From NCBI RefSeq assembly GCF_046630445.1, contig NC_092333.1, positions 333,323,501-333,387,500 on the forward strand: DNA of 64,000 nucleotides. Direction: 5' to 3'. The notes under the pieces were generated by a model. It worked only from the letters and a program-made list of their open reading frames with translations, had not been told where the DNA came from and ran no database searches. The first letter of the stretch is position 1. Every line of letters begins with the position of its first letter. The stretch is from Rutidosis leptorrhynchoides (Eukaryota; Streptophyta; Magnoliopsida; Asterales; Asteraceae). This document shows positions 12,344-24,080 of the stretch, one piece after another. A program made the position numbers and the translations under genes.

Positions 12344-13694
12344 GAAACCCATTCATCAGACACATCCTCCGAGGAACAAGATACCGATGATGATGAGGAA
12401 GAGCAACATGAAGACATTCTGAATAACTCGCACTCTCTAACCGAACCAGGTCAAGGGGAGCCGGACTCTTCCTCAGATCGAATTCCGGTTATATCCACAC
12501 ATGCAGACATGATCACCTTCATCAATGATACCGATGAAATTGAAGACATTCTTGAAGCCATTCGAAAATCAACCATTGATTTTTCGCTACGTTTAATAGA
12601 ACGAATTATGGCTATCAGAGAAGAACACCACCTCTATCTTCGAAGAGAAGACAATGATGTTGAAATCCTAGAAGAACGCATTTAAGACTTTATCAATTCT
12701 CTTCACGATCATATCTATCACGAAGAAAGGCAACGAGAGCACAATTCAGTGGTTCGTACTATCCTTGAGACAAGATTCTGTCGAGATCAGAAGATCATTT
12801 ATTCTAGGGTTTATAATGTCTTAGCCGGATCTACACTTCCGTTCTCACGAAACCAACGAGCACTACTGACTCTATCCGGAAGCATATGGATCTTTCCACC
12901 GGACGCCTGACTTATCACTTTGATTTGCAAAATGATCGAGGATATTCACAGCTTTTTCGCTCTTTTAGATAGAGATAATTTCAAAAGCACACCAGACAGA
13001 CTAGTGATTTACGTAACAATTGATCACCAAGTTGATCTGATTATCAAATAGTTACGAGACGCTGTTATGGAAGAAGCAAGGCGAAACAATCCATTCTCTC
13101 ATCTTGAACCAGATTGAGTCAACATTGCCACCTATGTTACAAAGTAGCTATCATGTATCTTCCACGAATCCACAGATCCTAGTTTCATATTTAAAGCTGG
13201 ATGTTGGGAGATATACTCAAAGACGGTGAAATTAATACTCGGATCAGGATTGCTGGTCACTTCTTTCCAGCTTCGTCTCTTAACTAATCTGTCCAAAGCA
13301 CCAGACTCTTACTGTGGAGATCACCATTTCAAAGACTTCGAAAATCTAAAGATACAGTTTCTGACATTGTTTGAAGACCTCCGAAATGAGCATCCCATCA
13401 GAGAAATCATCAACACCAGCACTGCTTCTATGATTGACATTCATGGGTCAACCAGCAGAGCAGTGTATCATATCCTCATCGGACTTCAAGACTTATCAAG
13501 AGCCGAAACTGCGCACTACTTATCTTTCAGAAGATCTTCAAGAGAAGTACCGAATCTGTTACCACTATTGGTCCGACACTTTCTTAGGATTTATCCACCA
13601 AGACTCACATTCCCTCGAGAAGACCAAGATCACAACCATCAGCGAGGAATGTTTGCTTTTTGAGGCATCACTACGGTCGAGCCAACGACCTTAA
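12344..13694 (+). pseudogene. Degraded ORFs downstream of protease in element G
   Basis: The protease frame continues after its stop with acidic, charged peptide to about 12907, interrupted by a TAA near 12684. A separate frame is open at 13226-13663 (145 codons). Neither shows reverse transcriptase, RNase H, integrase or envelope motifs that I recognise. They may be remnants of an element-specific accessory protein. Confidence 0.45.
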
Positions 13695-14271
13695 ACAAAA
13701 GCGCTTCTCGGGAGGTAACCCGTGCAATAAAGTAGAGTAGAAGAATAAAGGATGACAAATGAGTCAATAAAGACACAAGGATTAGAAACCAGCCGCATCT
13801 GCTAGGGGTATTTCTTTCTTCTCGCTACTAGCTCAAGATTCAAACTATGCCACATCCTAGCTTATCACTAAGTGTGGGATAACATCCAATTAAAACACTA
13901 GATAAATGTGGGATGTTGGTATCTTTTTATTCTGTAATATATTAACCCATTACTAAGATTACAAGTCCTTAAGCCAAATTTCAAAATTTTTGCAAAAGAA
14001 ACCCTTTTCGAAAGAGTATTTTTGAAAACCTGAAACGTTTGTCAATAAAAATAAGGCTTAAGTAAGGTGAAAATCTTGTTAGATTGAAATCTCTAATAGA
14101 GCATTGCATGACTAAGGCATTATCAACCTAAATTGATTATGGTGAGGCACCCCAAATAAGACCAGCATTCATCTTTAATGCTTCACTATTTTTCGTTGAG
14201 AGTGCCGATGTCTGTGCTCAGAATCAGAACTTGCTTTAGATCTACATCTCCAAGCTGAGAAACTTGATGCG
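13695..14271 (+). other. Non-coding 3' region of element G
   Basis: No ORF of note. It contains CTCGGGAGGTAACCCG (near 13706) and two GTGTGGGA/GTGGGATG motifs near 13875-13915 that resemble the purine-rich ...AAGTGTGGGA just before the G 3' LTR. The insertion of B interrupts it at 14277. Confidence 0.6.
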
Positions 14272-14276
14272 GTTGT
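14272..14276. repeat. Target site duplication of element B (left)
   Basis: GTTGT, repeated exactly at 39470-39474 on the far side of element B. Confidence 0.95.
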
Positions 14277-17200
14277 TGTGATGACCCGGGAATTTCCAAT
14301 CAAATTTAAACTTTATCTTTATATTATCCCGACACGATAAGCAAAGTTTGTTAAGTTGAATCTCAAAAGTTTTAAAATGTGTTCATACATTCATTTAACC
14401 TCGACCAGATTCTAACGATTCATGAACTCTTAATTGTAAACAGAGATGTATAATTATATAATTAAAAAATTCTATATAGTAAATTAAATATATTAATGAA
14501 CTATTATATGATTTAGTTATTATGAAAGATAACAAAGAATAACTAAAACTTGTTATTTTATTATATAGAGTGAATTGAATATATAAGATTTTGAACATAA
14601 ATGGTCAATGATAACAAGGTATTAAAAGAATAATACTTTGAGGTTATATTTACCTATGTAGTAAAATTTGATGTTTAAAACATAATTATAGATAGTAGTC
14701 TGAATATTATATATATATATATAATATCTATACATAATTATTACTATATATATATAGTTAAAATGTACAAACATTAATATATATTATATATATTATATAA
14801 AAAATCAATATTATATAACTAATTGTATATAATATAAATATGTGAAATTTCAAGTTACAATATAATCATTATTTTACTATTGTTATTATTATCTTTCTTA
14901 TTATCATTAAAGTAAATATTAATACTAAAAATTAATATCAGAATTATTAATATTATTATATAAATGTAAAATTTAATACATGTAACATATTATATCCTTA
15001 TTATTACTAGTATTATTAATATTATTATTTTAAATACATATGACATATATATATATGAAACCTGATACATGTAACTTACTATATCTTAATCATTACTTGT
15101 ATTATCATAGATATTATTTTTACTTTTATCATTAATAATCATTATTTATATTATAAATACTATTATAATGATAATACAAAGATAATATAAAGTATTATTA
15201 TCATTAATAACATCATATTTAAGAGTAATATTAATAATTATTTGTATTAAAAAGTATTGTTAGGGTTATTGTTAACTATTATTATTATTATAATTATTTA
15301 AATACTTATTATTCTTATTTGTAATATTATTATATATTTATAATTATTTATAATTATAATTAATATTAAATAGCTGTAAAAAATTTGGGATCCCCTTTAA
15401 CATCATAAAGAGACTTTAACATTTTTGTTTTCTTCCCCAAAAATGATACCAGACGAATTATACATATATATCACTCCAAAATTCGTTTCAAATTGCTTTC
15501 CATCTGTAGATGATGATCTCACTTTTGTACTTATATTCGAAATCAAAAACAGATGAATACAAAATCAGTTAAAAGTCGTTCTCTGCTTTTACTTTTTTTA
15601 TATTTCTTTGTACTGGATGGAATATTATGTCGACCATCAATCTATATCTAACAGAAGAATTGATCAATGAGTTGGGAAGAATCGTTCAGCTCTTTTTAAA
15701 ATCAAATTAAAAACAGAAACCATTGAAGAACACAGTTAAACTCTGTACGTGTTCATTTTTATTAAAAAGATCGATTTTGAAGTTAAATAAAAATGTAATA
15801 ATGCAGTTGTTATTGGAATCCCTACGTAAAACTATCTACAAACTTTCAATTCTCAATTCTTCGTAACGGATTCCAATTTAAGAGTCAAACTTTAATTTCA
15901 GAAAGTCAAAGAGATGTTCATCATCAAAATTCGTGATTATGTTAATGTTTTTTGATCAATTAACGATGCAGGAAGTTTCTAATAACAATTAAAAACCTTT
16001 TTCATGTTGAAAGCATCATCTAAAACGGTCTAGATTTTCAAATTTATGTTTGAGTTCTTCATGGTTGTTAACGGGCTGCCGCTGCTGCTGTTATAATTCT
16101 TTTGTTAGATTTTTTTTCTGATCATCTCAATTCATTGTTTCTATTAAGTTTGAACATCCTAAACCCATTCATTTAAATAACTGTTAATGTGGTGCCTCTG
16201 GTTGATCGAATTAATCTAGTGAAGAAGGAGATGAATATGAAACAGATTAATAATACGGGTTATATTAAAAGGAGTTGGGTTAGTTTCAGGAAAAACAGAA
16301 ATGGTTCAGTGGTGTGGGGTGATAGGGTGTGAGCGGGAGGTCACGGGTTCGAGCCCGGTCGGGTGCAATTCTTTTTAGAAGAAGGATTCAAAGGGTATAC
16401 ACTTTTATATATTTTTATTTATTATTAGTGTTATTGTTATTAATATAGTTATCATTATTATTGTTATTATTTATTAAGTATATTAATACTAAATATTATT
16501 AGAATCATAATTATTATTATTTATACCATAATCATAAGTATTATAACCATTATTTTTATTATTAGTATTATAAGTATTATTAATATATTTATAATTGTTA
16601 AATGTATCATTTAAGTATTATTATTATTATTATTATTATGGTTATTATTATTATTATCATTAAGTATTAGAATTATTATTATGTCTAAATTTAAAACTGA
16701 AGATATTAGAATATTAAGAAGAAAATTATGAAATAAAAATATTATAATTAAGTTATGAATTAAGTATAATATAAGAAAGATTAAGAAAAAATCATGATTT
16801 AAAAATTATTGTTATAAACGTTAAATTCAAAACATCGAATATGAAAATAATAGGTTGCTATGAATAATATTATGTAATATGTATAAATTTATGAATTTAA
16901 AAACTATGGATAAAATTATAATTTAAGTAAGCTATAAATTATTATTATTATTATCATTATCATTAAAACTATTACTAACACTATTATTATTAAAAATTAG
17001 TATCATTATCATCATTATGATTATTTTTACTAAAATTATTATTTTGTTTTCATTAAAACTATCATCATTCTTATTATCAGTATTATCTATATCATTATTA
17101 TTAAAAATGATTGCGTTTAGGAAAATAAAAGTTTTAAAAGATATTACTATGATTATAAGTATGTTTTAATCATATTAACAAAATTTATATAAATAATCAT

Positions 17201-18301
17201 ATATATAACAAGTTAGGATTTCTATTAAAATACTAAAAAAATATATGTTAATAAAACTATATTGATATTAAACATTTCGAATATATACACAAACTAAATA
17301 TATACATATTATATAATTTACAATATAAGATATAAACTTGTTCAATTATGAATATACATTTTAATATATATACAAATGATATAGGTTCGTGAATCCGAGG
17401 AAAACCCTATACTTGTTCAATGTCGTTCTATGTATTTTTACTACAAAATACATTAGGTGAGTTTCATTAATCCCTTTTTAAATGCTTTTGCAATATATAT
17501 TTTTGGAACTGAGAATACATGCGCTGTTTTTATAACTATTTTACGAAATAGACATAAGTACGTGAAACTACATTCTATGGTTGAATTATCGAATTCGAAT
17601 ATGCCCCTTTTTATTAAGTCTGGTAATCTAAGAATTAGGGAACAGATACCCTAATTGACGCTAATCCTAAAGATAGATCTATCGGGCCCAACAAGCCCCA
17701 TCCAAAGTACCGGATGCTTTAGTACTTTGAAATTTATATCATGTCCGAAGGAGGATCCCGGAATGATGGGGATATTCTTATACGCATATTGTGAATGTCG
17801 GTTACCAGGTGTTCAATCCATATGAATGATATTTTTTTATCTCTATGCATGGGACGTATGTTTACGAAAAATGGAAATATGAAATCTTGTGGTCTATTAA
17901 AATTATGAAATGATTATTTATGTTAAACTAATGAACTCACCAAACTTTGGTTGACACTTTAAAGCATGTTTATTCTCAGGTATGAAAGAAATCTTCCGCT
18001 GTGCATTTGCTCATTTTAGAGATATTACTCGGAGTCATTCATGACATGTTTCAAAAGACGTTGCATTCGAGTCGTTGAGTTCATCAAGATTATTATTAAG
18101 TTAATTATAGTAAGATATATTACAAAATGGTATGCATGTTGTCAACTTTCGATGTAATGAAAGATTGTCTTTTCAAAAACGAATGCAATGTTTGTAAAAT
18201 GTATCATATAGAGGTCAAGTACCTCGCGATGTAATCAACTATTGTGAATCGTTTATAATCGATATAGACTTCGTCCGAATGGATTAGGACGGGGTATGAT
18301 A
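14277..18301 (+). repeat. Element B 5' LTR (4025 bp)
   Basis: It starts TGTGATGACCCG and ends GGTATGATA, where the terminal CA has mutated to TA. The middle (about 14700-15380 and 16380-17110) is dominated by ATT/AATA-type simple sequence, and a tRNA-like segment lies at 16300-16376. The last ~850 bp share the block AATCCTAAAGATAGATC and neighbours with the LTRs of A, C, D and E. I see no protein gene in it. Confidence 0.93.
16300..16376 (+). ncRNA. tRNA-like (SINE-type) pol III module inside B 5' LTR
   Basis: A box A-like TGGTTCAGTGG (16302-16312) is followed after 33 bases by a perfect box B GGTTCGAGCCC (16346-16356), then a T5 run at 16372-16376. Spacing and order match an internal pol III promoter with terminator. 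The homologous 3' LTR copy at 37478-37552 has a better box A (TGGCTCAGTGG). A full cloverleaf is not evident, so I call it tRNA-derived rather than a tRNA gene. Confidence 0.6.
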
Positions 18302-18303
18302 GT

Positions 18304-18315
18304 TGGTATCAGAGC
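18304..18315 (+). other. Element B primer binding site (tRNA-iMet type)
   Basis: TGGTATCAGAGC two bases after the 5' LTR end, identical to that of A and D. Confidence 0.95.
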
Positions 18316-18707
18316 GGTGGTCTTAGCGAACCAGGTCTGCATTTGTACGTCTAATTGATAAGTCGTTAGAATGCATTAGTGAGTCTGGACTTCGACCGTG
18401 TCTGCATGTCAAAAGTTTTTCTTATCAATTCGTGTCGAAAATTACCTTCTTATCAATCTTAGGGAATCACTTTCTTATCATTCTTAGTCTAGACACATTA
18501 TACTACAATAATTACATGAATAGTGTATAGACAAAATTCATGTCTTAGCGTATCTGTTACTGTAGACTTTATCTGACACGTTTCCTTAATTCCCTTCGTA
18601 ATTTACGGGATCTTCTGTACTATGTATAGGTATTCTATGTAATTAGAATATTATCTGATATCCGAAAATCATTTCATATCGAAAAATCCTTTATTCAAAT
18701 GTACGAA

Positions 18708-19190
18708 ATGGAACTCAAAACTAGTTCAAGTCCCTCGGATTTCGATATGAAGTCCCACTCCAGCTCCGAAAGCAACGTCACCAGAATGAATCAATCAATC
18801 AGTCATCCCCAATTCATCTGATGAGTTCGTAGCCTACTTAATCAATAGAGACAAGAGGAAGGTGATCTTTTCCATCAACCAAATTTCCCTCTTGGCAAAG
18901 AACCTGAAGCACTTACCGGTGAATCTATTAGAAACACCATTTTTATACTCATTTCCCGAATACCTCGCCACGATTAGATTCTATCTAAAATTTTAAACCT
19001 TATTCATTCATTTGTTACGACCGACAATCATCCCGGAATAATAATTCAACAAGCCTCGCGCCCGAGTTGTAGCCTTAGAAAATATGGTGCAAAACATACC
19101 AGCTTCAGCAACATCACCGACACCAACAGTACCATCAATAAAGGCACCAGTACCATCAACAATCTATGCCTCAAAATCTCATTATGTACC
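18708..19190 (+). pseudogene. Relic of the ~140-codon sense ORF (element B copy)
   Basis: It aligns with the open ORFs of D (46219-46653) and E (63530-63925). Shared pieces are SSSPSD, KSHSSSES, RQEEGD, EPEALTGE, RNTIF, TDNHPG and the LENMV-like coiled-coil region, but internal stops and shifts break the frame (two stops near 18820). It sits at the same distance from the primer binding site as in D. Function unknown. Confidence 0.7.
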
Positions 19191-19250
19191 TCGAGCATAA
19201 TCATCAATCTACGAATCGTTCTACATCATTTATCTTCGTTCGACATGACG

Positions 19251-19286
19251 ATTATATAATCTCTAATGTTTTAGAGATTATATAAT
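19251..19286. other. Perfect 16-bp inverted repeat (hairpin) after the short ORF, element B
   Basis: ATTATATAATCTCTAA, a 4-base loop TGTT, then the exact reverse complement. Equivalent but sequence-diverged hairpins sit at 46850-46886 in D and 63312-63341 in E, always just downstream of the short ORF in element sense. Confidence 0.75.
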
Positions 19287-19440
19287 CTTATTCTGACGGT
19301 AAATCAAATGAGTTTAATATCATATTGACTCATTAAATCCATGATTATATCTGAAGAAAATATATATGTATATATATTTTCATAAAGATTGTAATTAAAA
19401 ATTCTTTTGAACAAACTGTTAATGGTGAAAATATTTTAAA

Positions 19441-19456
19441 GGGTAGGTAATACCCG
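19441..19456. promoter_or_regulatory. Internal GGGTAGGTA palindrome, element B
   Basis: GGGTAGGTAATACCCG, matching the sites in A (3101), C (28743) and D (47692). Confidence 0.6.
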
Positions 19457-20367
19457 AGGAATATTTAGATTTCACCTTAATAAGTTACACTGTACATTCG
19501 TCAAAGCTGATTCAACAGTCATTTACTATCCTATTTGCACTCACCGATATACGTATCTGTTCACCGCAGAATAACCATTTTCATTCAATTTCATATTTGG
19601 ATTTTGACCAATCAGAATCCAACAAGTGGCATAATGAAGAAAACATTTGATAAAATAAAAATTTGTTAGAAACAAACAAATTAACTATGAGAAATTTTGT
19701 TAAGAATCCACGCTAACAAAATCCTAGCTAACTGTTCCTAGCTAACTGATTACATTTTATTTATCGCAATTTATTTATCGCAATTTAAATTCTAGCAATT
19801 TTATTTATCGTCATTTATTTTCTGTTATTTATTTTACGCACTTTAAATATCGGGACACGTATACAAGGTTTTGACATATCATATCGACTCATCTATATAT
19901 ATTATTTGGAATCACCATAGACACTCTATATGCAGTAATGATCGAGTTCTCTATACAGGGTTGAGGTTGGTTCTACAATAATATATATAGTTTGAGTTGT
20001 GATCGAGTCTGAGACGAATACGGGTCACGATACGTATTAATTAATTCGAATATTATATATTAAATTATATATGAATTGTTGAATTGCTAACTGTGGACTA
20101 TCAATCGAGGACTACCAACATTGGACAATTAAAATTAATTAAAATATTGATTATAACATATGAAACTAAACAAATCTTCAAGTTTTCCACTTGATTTTAC
20201 CCTAAAACCTCATTTGTATCTTGACGATTACAATCTGTGTACAATCCTTTCGTAATTCTTGAAAACACCTCAATCGAGAGGATGAACCAACCGCATTTCA
20301 TCTACGGAAGAAAAGATTGATGCATATAACTTTTCACCTGATAAACTCTCGGCAACTAAGTAAACGT

Positions 20368-20580
20368 TTAACACGTAGCTGTGCTAATTCCTTTAGCGTT
20401 ATTATTACCGAAAATAACTTTGCATCTGCTGTTCGAGATAGCCAGTTTCGTCACAGCTCCAGCAAGACAACTTCGACTTTTCGTACGAAACAACCTTATT
20501 ATAACGTTGATATATACGCGTGCTCTTTTATTGTTACCAGGGAACCTTTCATATTCCACCATATTACCATCAGCGTTTAA
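20368..20580 (-). pseudogene. Antisense ORF relic with SCWSCD motif, element B
   Basis: On the strand opposite to the LTR polarity the segment reads VEYERFPGNNKR..., and in a shifted frame SCWSCD, then a terminal SYF. This matches the antisense frames of D (48141-48359) and E (62813-63010). A small indel between the two parts breaks this copy. No known family recognised. Confidence 0.5.
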
Positions 20581-20639
20581 TCATCTAAAAACACAATTTT
20601 CCTGAAACCACCTCGGATTAATAACCGATGATTCAGATA

Positions 20640-20795
20640 TCATAGCATTAAATGCAAGGGAAATAGAAAAAAATGGTAAATGGTCTAAACGACCAAAAGT
20701 TTGATGATAAAGAAAGGAGTGTTAGGAACGCTCGATCGAAAATTAGGTATTGAAAAACAGATTGAGCTACCCATGAAGGAGACCAAGGACAAATA
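20640..20795 (+). pseudogene. Poly(A)-binding-protein-like fragment, element B (first part)
   Basis: The sense strand carries NGLNDQKFDDKE, then in another frame MKETKDKY, which continues across the target site of element C as QGPNP at 33854. Plant poly(A)-binding proteins have NGKKFDDKEW at the end of RRM3 and KEAADKYQG before RRM4. Frames are broken. Element C inserted inside this fragment. Confidence 0.55.
20791..20795. repeat. Target site duplication of element C (left)
   Basis: AAATA, repeated at 33849-33853. Confidence 0.93.
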
Positions 20796-23700
20796 TGAAA
20801 TGTCCCGTTCTTATTGATTAAAAACGTTCCATATCAATTGATTTCGTTGCGAGGTTTTGACCTCTATATGAGACGTTTTTCAAAGACTGCATTCATTTTA
20901 AAACAAACCATAACCTTTATTTCATCAATAAAGGTTTAAAAAGCTTTACGTAGATTATCAAATAATGATAATCTAAAATATCCTGTTTACACACGACCAT
21001 TACATAATGGTTTACAATATAAATATGTTACAACAAAATAAGTTTCTTGAATGCAGTTTTTACACAATATCATACAAGCATGGACTCCAAATCTTGTCCT
21101 TATTTAAGTATGCGACAGCGGAAGCTCTTAATAATCACCTGAGAATAAACATGCTTAAAACGTCAACAAAAATGTTGGTGAGTTATAGGTTTAACCTATA
21201 TATATCAAATCATAATAATAGACCACAAGATTTCATATTTCAATACACATCCCATACATAGAGATAAAAATCATTCATATGGTGAACACCTGGTAACCGA
21301 CATTAACAAGATGCATATATAAGAATATCCCCATCATTCCGGGACACCCTTAGGATATGATATAAATTTCGAAGTACTAAAGCATCCGGTACTTTGGATG
21401 AGGTTTGTTAAGCCCAATAGATCTATCTTTAGGATTCGCGTCAATTAGGGTGTCTGTTCCCTAATTCTTAGATTACCAGACTTAATAAAAAGGGGCATAT
21501 TCGATTTTGATAATTCAACCATAGAATGTAGTTTCACGTACTTGTGTCTATTTTGTAAATCATTTATAAAACCTGCATGTATTCTCATCCCAAAAATATT
21601 AGATTTTAAAAGTGGGACTATAACTCACTTTCACAGATTTTTACTTCGTCGGGAAGTAAGACTTGGCCACTGGTTGATTCATGAACCTATAACAATATAT
21701 ACATATATATCAAAGTATGTTCAAAATATATTTACAACACTTTTAATATATTTTGATGTTTTAAGTTTATTAAGTCAGCTGTCCTCGTTAGTAACCTACA
21801 ACTAGTTGTCCACGGTTAGATGTACAGAAATAAATCGATAAATATTATCTTGAATCAATCCATGACCCAGTGTATACGTATCTCAGTATTGATCACAACT
21901 CAAACTATATATATTTTGGAATCAACCTCAACCCTGTATAGCTAACTCCAACATTCACATATAGAGTGTCTATGGTTGTTCCGAAATATATATAGATGTG
22001 TCGACATGATAGGTCGAAATATTGTATACGTGTCTATGGTATCTCAAGATTACATAATATACAACACAAGTTGATTAAGTTATGGTTGGAATAGATTTGT
22101 TACCAATTTTCACGTAGCTAAAATGAGAAAATTTATCCAATCTTGTTTTACCCATAACTTCTTCATTTTAAATCCGTTTTGAGTGAATCAAATTGCTATG
22201 GTTTCATATTGAACCCTATTTTATGAATCTAAATAGAAAAAGTATAGGTTTATAGTCGGAAAAATAAGTTACAAGTCGTTTTTGTAAAGGTAGTCATTTC
22301 AGTCGAAAGAACGACGTCTAGATGACCATTTTAGAAAACATACTTCCACTTTGAGTTTAACCATAATTTTTGGATATAGTTTCATGTTCATAATAAAAAT
22401 CATTTTCTCAGAATAACAACTTTTAAATCAAAGTTTATCATAGTTTTTAATTAACTAACCCAAAACAGCCCGCGGTGTTACTACGACGGCGTAAATTCGG
22501 TTTTACGGTGTTTTTCGTGTTTCCAGGTTTTAAATCATTAAGTTAGCATATCATATAGATATAGAACATGTGTTTAGTTGATTTTAAAAGTCAAGTTAGA
22601 AGGATTAACTTTTGTTTGCGAACAAGTTTAGAATTAACTAAACTATGTTCTAGTGATTACAAGTTTAAACCTTCGAATAAGATAGCTTTATATGTATGAA
22701 TCGAATGATGTTATGAACATCATTACTACCTTAAGTTCCTTGGATAAACCTACTGGAAAAGAGAAAAATGGATCTAGCTTCAATGGATCCTTGGATGGCT
22801 CGAAGTTCTTGAAGCAAAATCATGACACGAAAACAAGTTCAAGTAAGATCATCACTTGAAATAAGATAGTTATAGTTATAGAAATTGAACCAAAGTTTGA
22901 ATATGATTATTACCTTGTATTAGAATGATAACCTACTGTAAGAAACAAAGATTTCTTGAGGTTGGATGATCACCTTACAAGATTGGAAGTGAGCTAGCAA
23001 ACTTGAAAGTATTCTTGATTTTATGAAACTAGAACTTTTGGAATTTATGAAGAACACTTAGAACTTGAAGATAGAACTTGAGAGAGATCAATTAGATGAA
23101 GAAAATTGAAGAATGAAAGTATTTGTAGGTGTTTTTGGTCGTTGGTGTATGGATTAGATATAAAGGATATGTAATTTTGTTTTCATGTAAATAAGTCATG
23201 AATGATTACTCATATTTTTGTAATTTTATGAGATATTTCATGCTAGTTGCCAAATGATGGTTCCCACATGTGTTAGGTGACTCACATGGGCTATTAAGAG
23301 CTGATCATTGGAGTGTATATACCAATAGTACATACATCTAAAAGCTGTGTATTGTACGAGTACGAATACGGGTGCATACGAGTAGAATTGTTGATGAAAC
23401 TGAACGAGGATGTAATTGTAAGCATTTTTGTTAAGTAGAAGTATTTTGATAAGTGTCTTGAAGTCTTTCAAAAGTGTATGAATACATATTAAAACACTTC
23501 ATGTATATACATTTTAACTGAGTCGTTAAGTCATCGTTAGTCGTTACATGTAAATGTTGTTTTGAAACCTTTAGGTTAACGATCTTGTTAAATGTTGTTA
23601 ACCCAATGTTTATAATATCAAAAGAGATTTTAAATTATTATATTATCATGATATTATGATGTACGAATATCTCTTAATATGATATATATACATTAAATGT

Positions 23701-24045
23701 CGTTACAACGATAATCTTTACATATATGTCTCGTTTCAAAATCATTAAGTTAGTAGTCTTGTTTTTACATATGTAGTTCGTTGTTAATATACTTAATGAT
23801 ATGTTTGCTTATAATAATATCATGTTAACTATATATATAACCATATATATGTCATCATATAGTTTTTACAAGTTTTAACGTTCGTGAATCATCGGTCAAC
23901 TTGGGTGGTCAATTGTCTATATGAAACCTATTTCAATTAATCAAGTCTTAACAAGTTTGATTGCTTAACATGTTGGAAACATTTAATCATGTAAATATCA
24001 ATCTCAATTAATATATATAAACATGGAAAAGTTCGGGTCACTACA
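20796..24045 (-). repeat. Element C 3' LTR (3250 bp)
   Basis: On the minus strand it starts TGTAGTGACCCG (24045) and ends CATTTCA (20796). It is exactly as long as its partner at 30599-33848. Open frames on either strand (21007-21261, 21542-21805, 23238-23471) recur in all LTRs of the family and have no protein signature. Confidence 0.95.
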
Positions 24046-24070
24046 GTACCTACCCGTTAAATAAATTTCG
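24046..24070 (-). promoter_or_regulatory. Polypurine/3' LTR junction context of element C
   Basis: On the minus strand AATTTATTTAACGGGTAGGTAC directly abuts the 3' LTR start, as in A, B and D. Confidence 0.7.
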
Positions 24071-24080
24071 GCCCGAAATT

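Larger units (their letters stand above)
10036..14276 (+). mobile_element. Element G, left segment: Athila/Tat-like gypsy, gag-protease without polymerase
   Basis: Downstream of element A comes a gag domain, then a retropepsin, an acidic tail and degraded ORFs, but no reverse transcriptase, RNase H or integrase motif in any frame before the insertion of element B. The sequence resumes after B at 39475 and runs to a 3' LTR ending at 42228. The 5' part lies left of the window. I read it as a non-autonomous gag-pro element; deletion of pol is the alternative. Confidence 0.75.

Noticed and set aside
13226-13663. Possible envelope-like protein of element G
   Set aside because: No signal peptide or membrane segment and no recognisable similarity; kept only as a degraded ORF.
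16300-16376. A true tRNA gene
   Set aside because: Box A and B are present but no acceptor stem or anticodon arm is convincing; called tRNA-like instead.
21542-21805. 87-codon frame repeated in every A/C LTR (also 215-430, 9073-9288, 31345-31608)
   Set aside because: Repeats with the LTR, has no domain, and is interrupted in some copies; best explained by shared LTR sequence.
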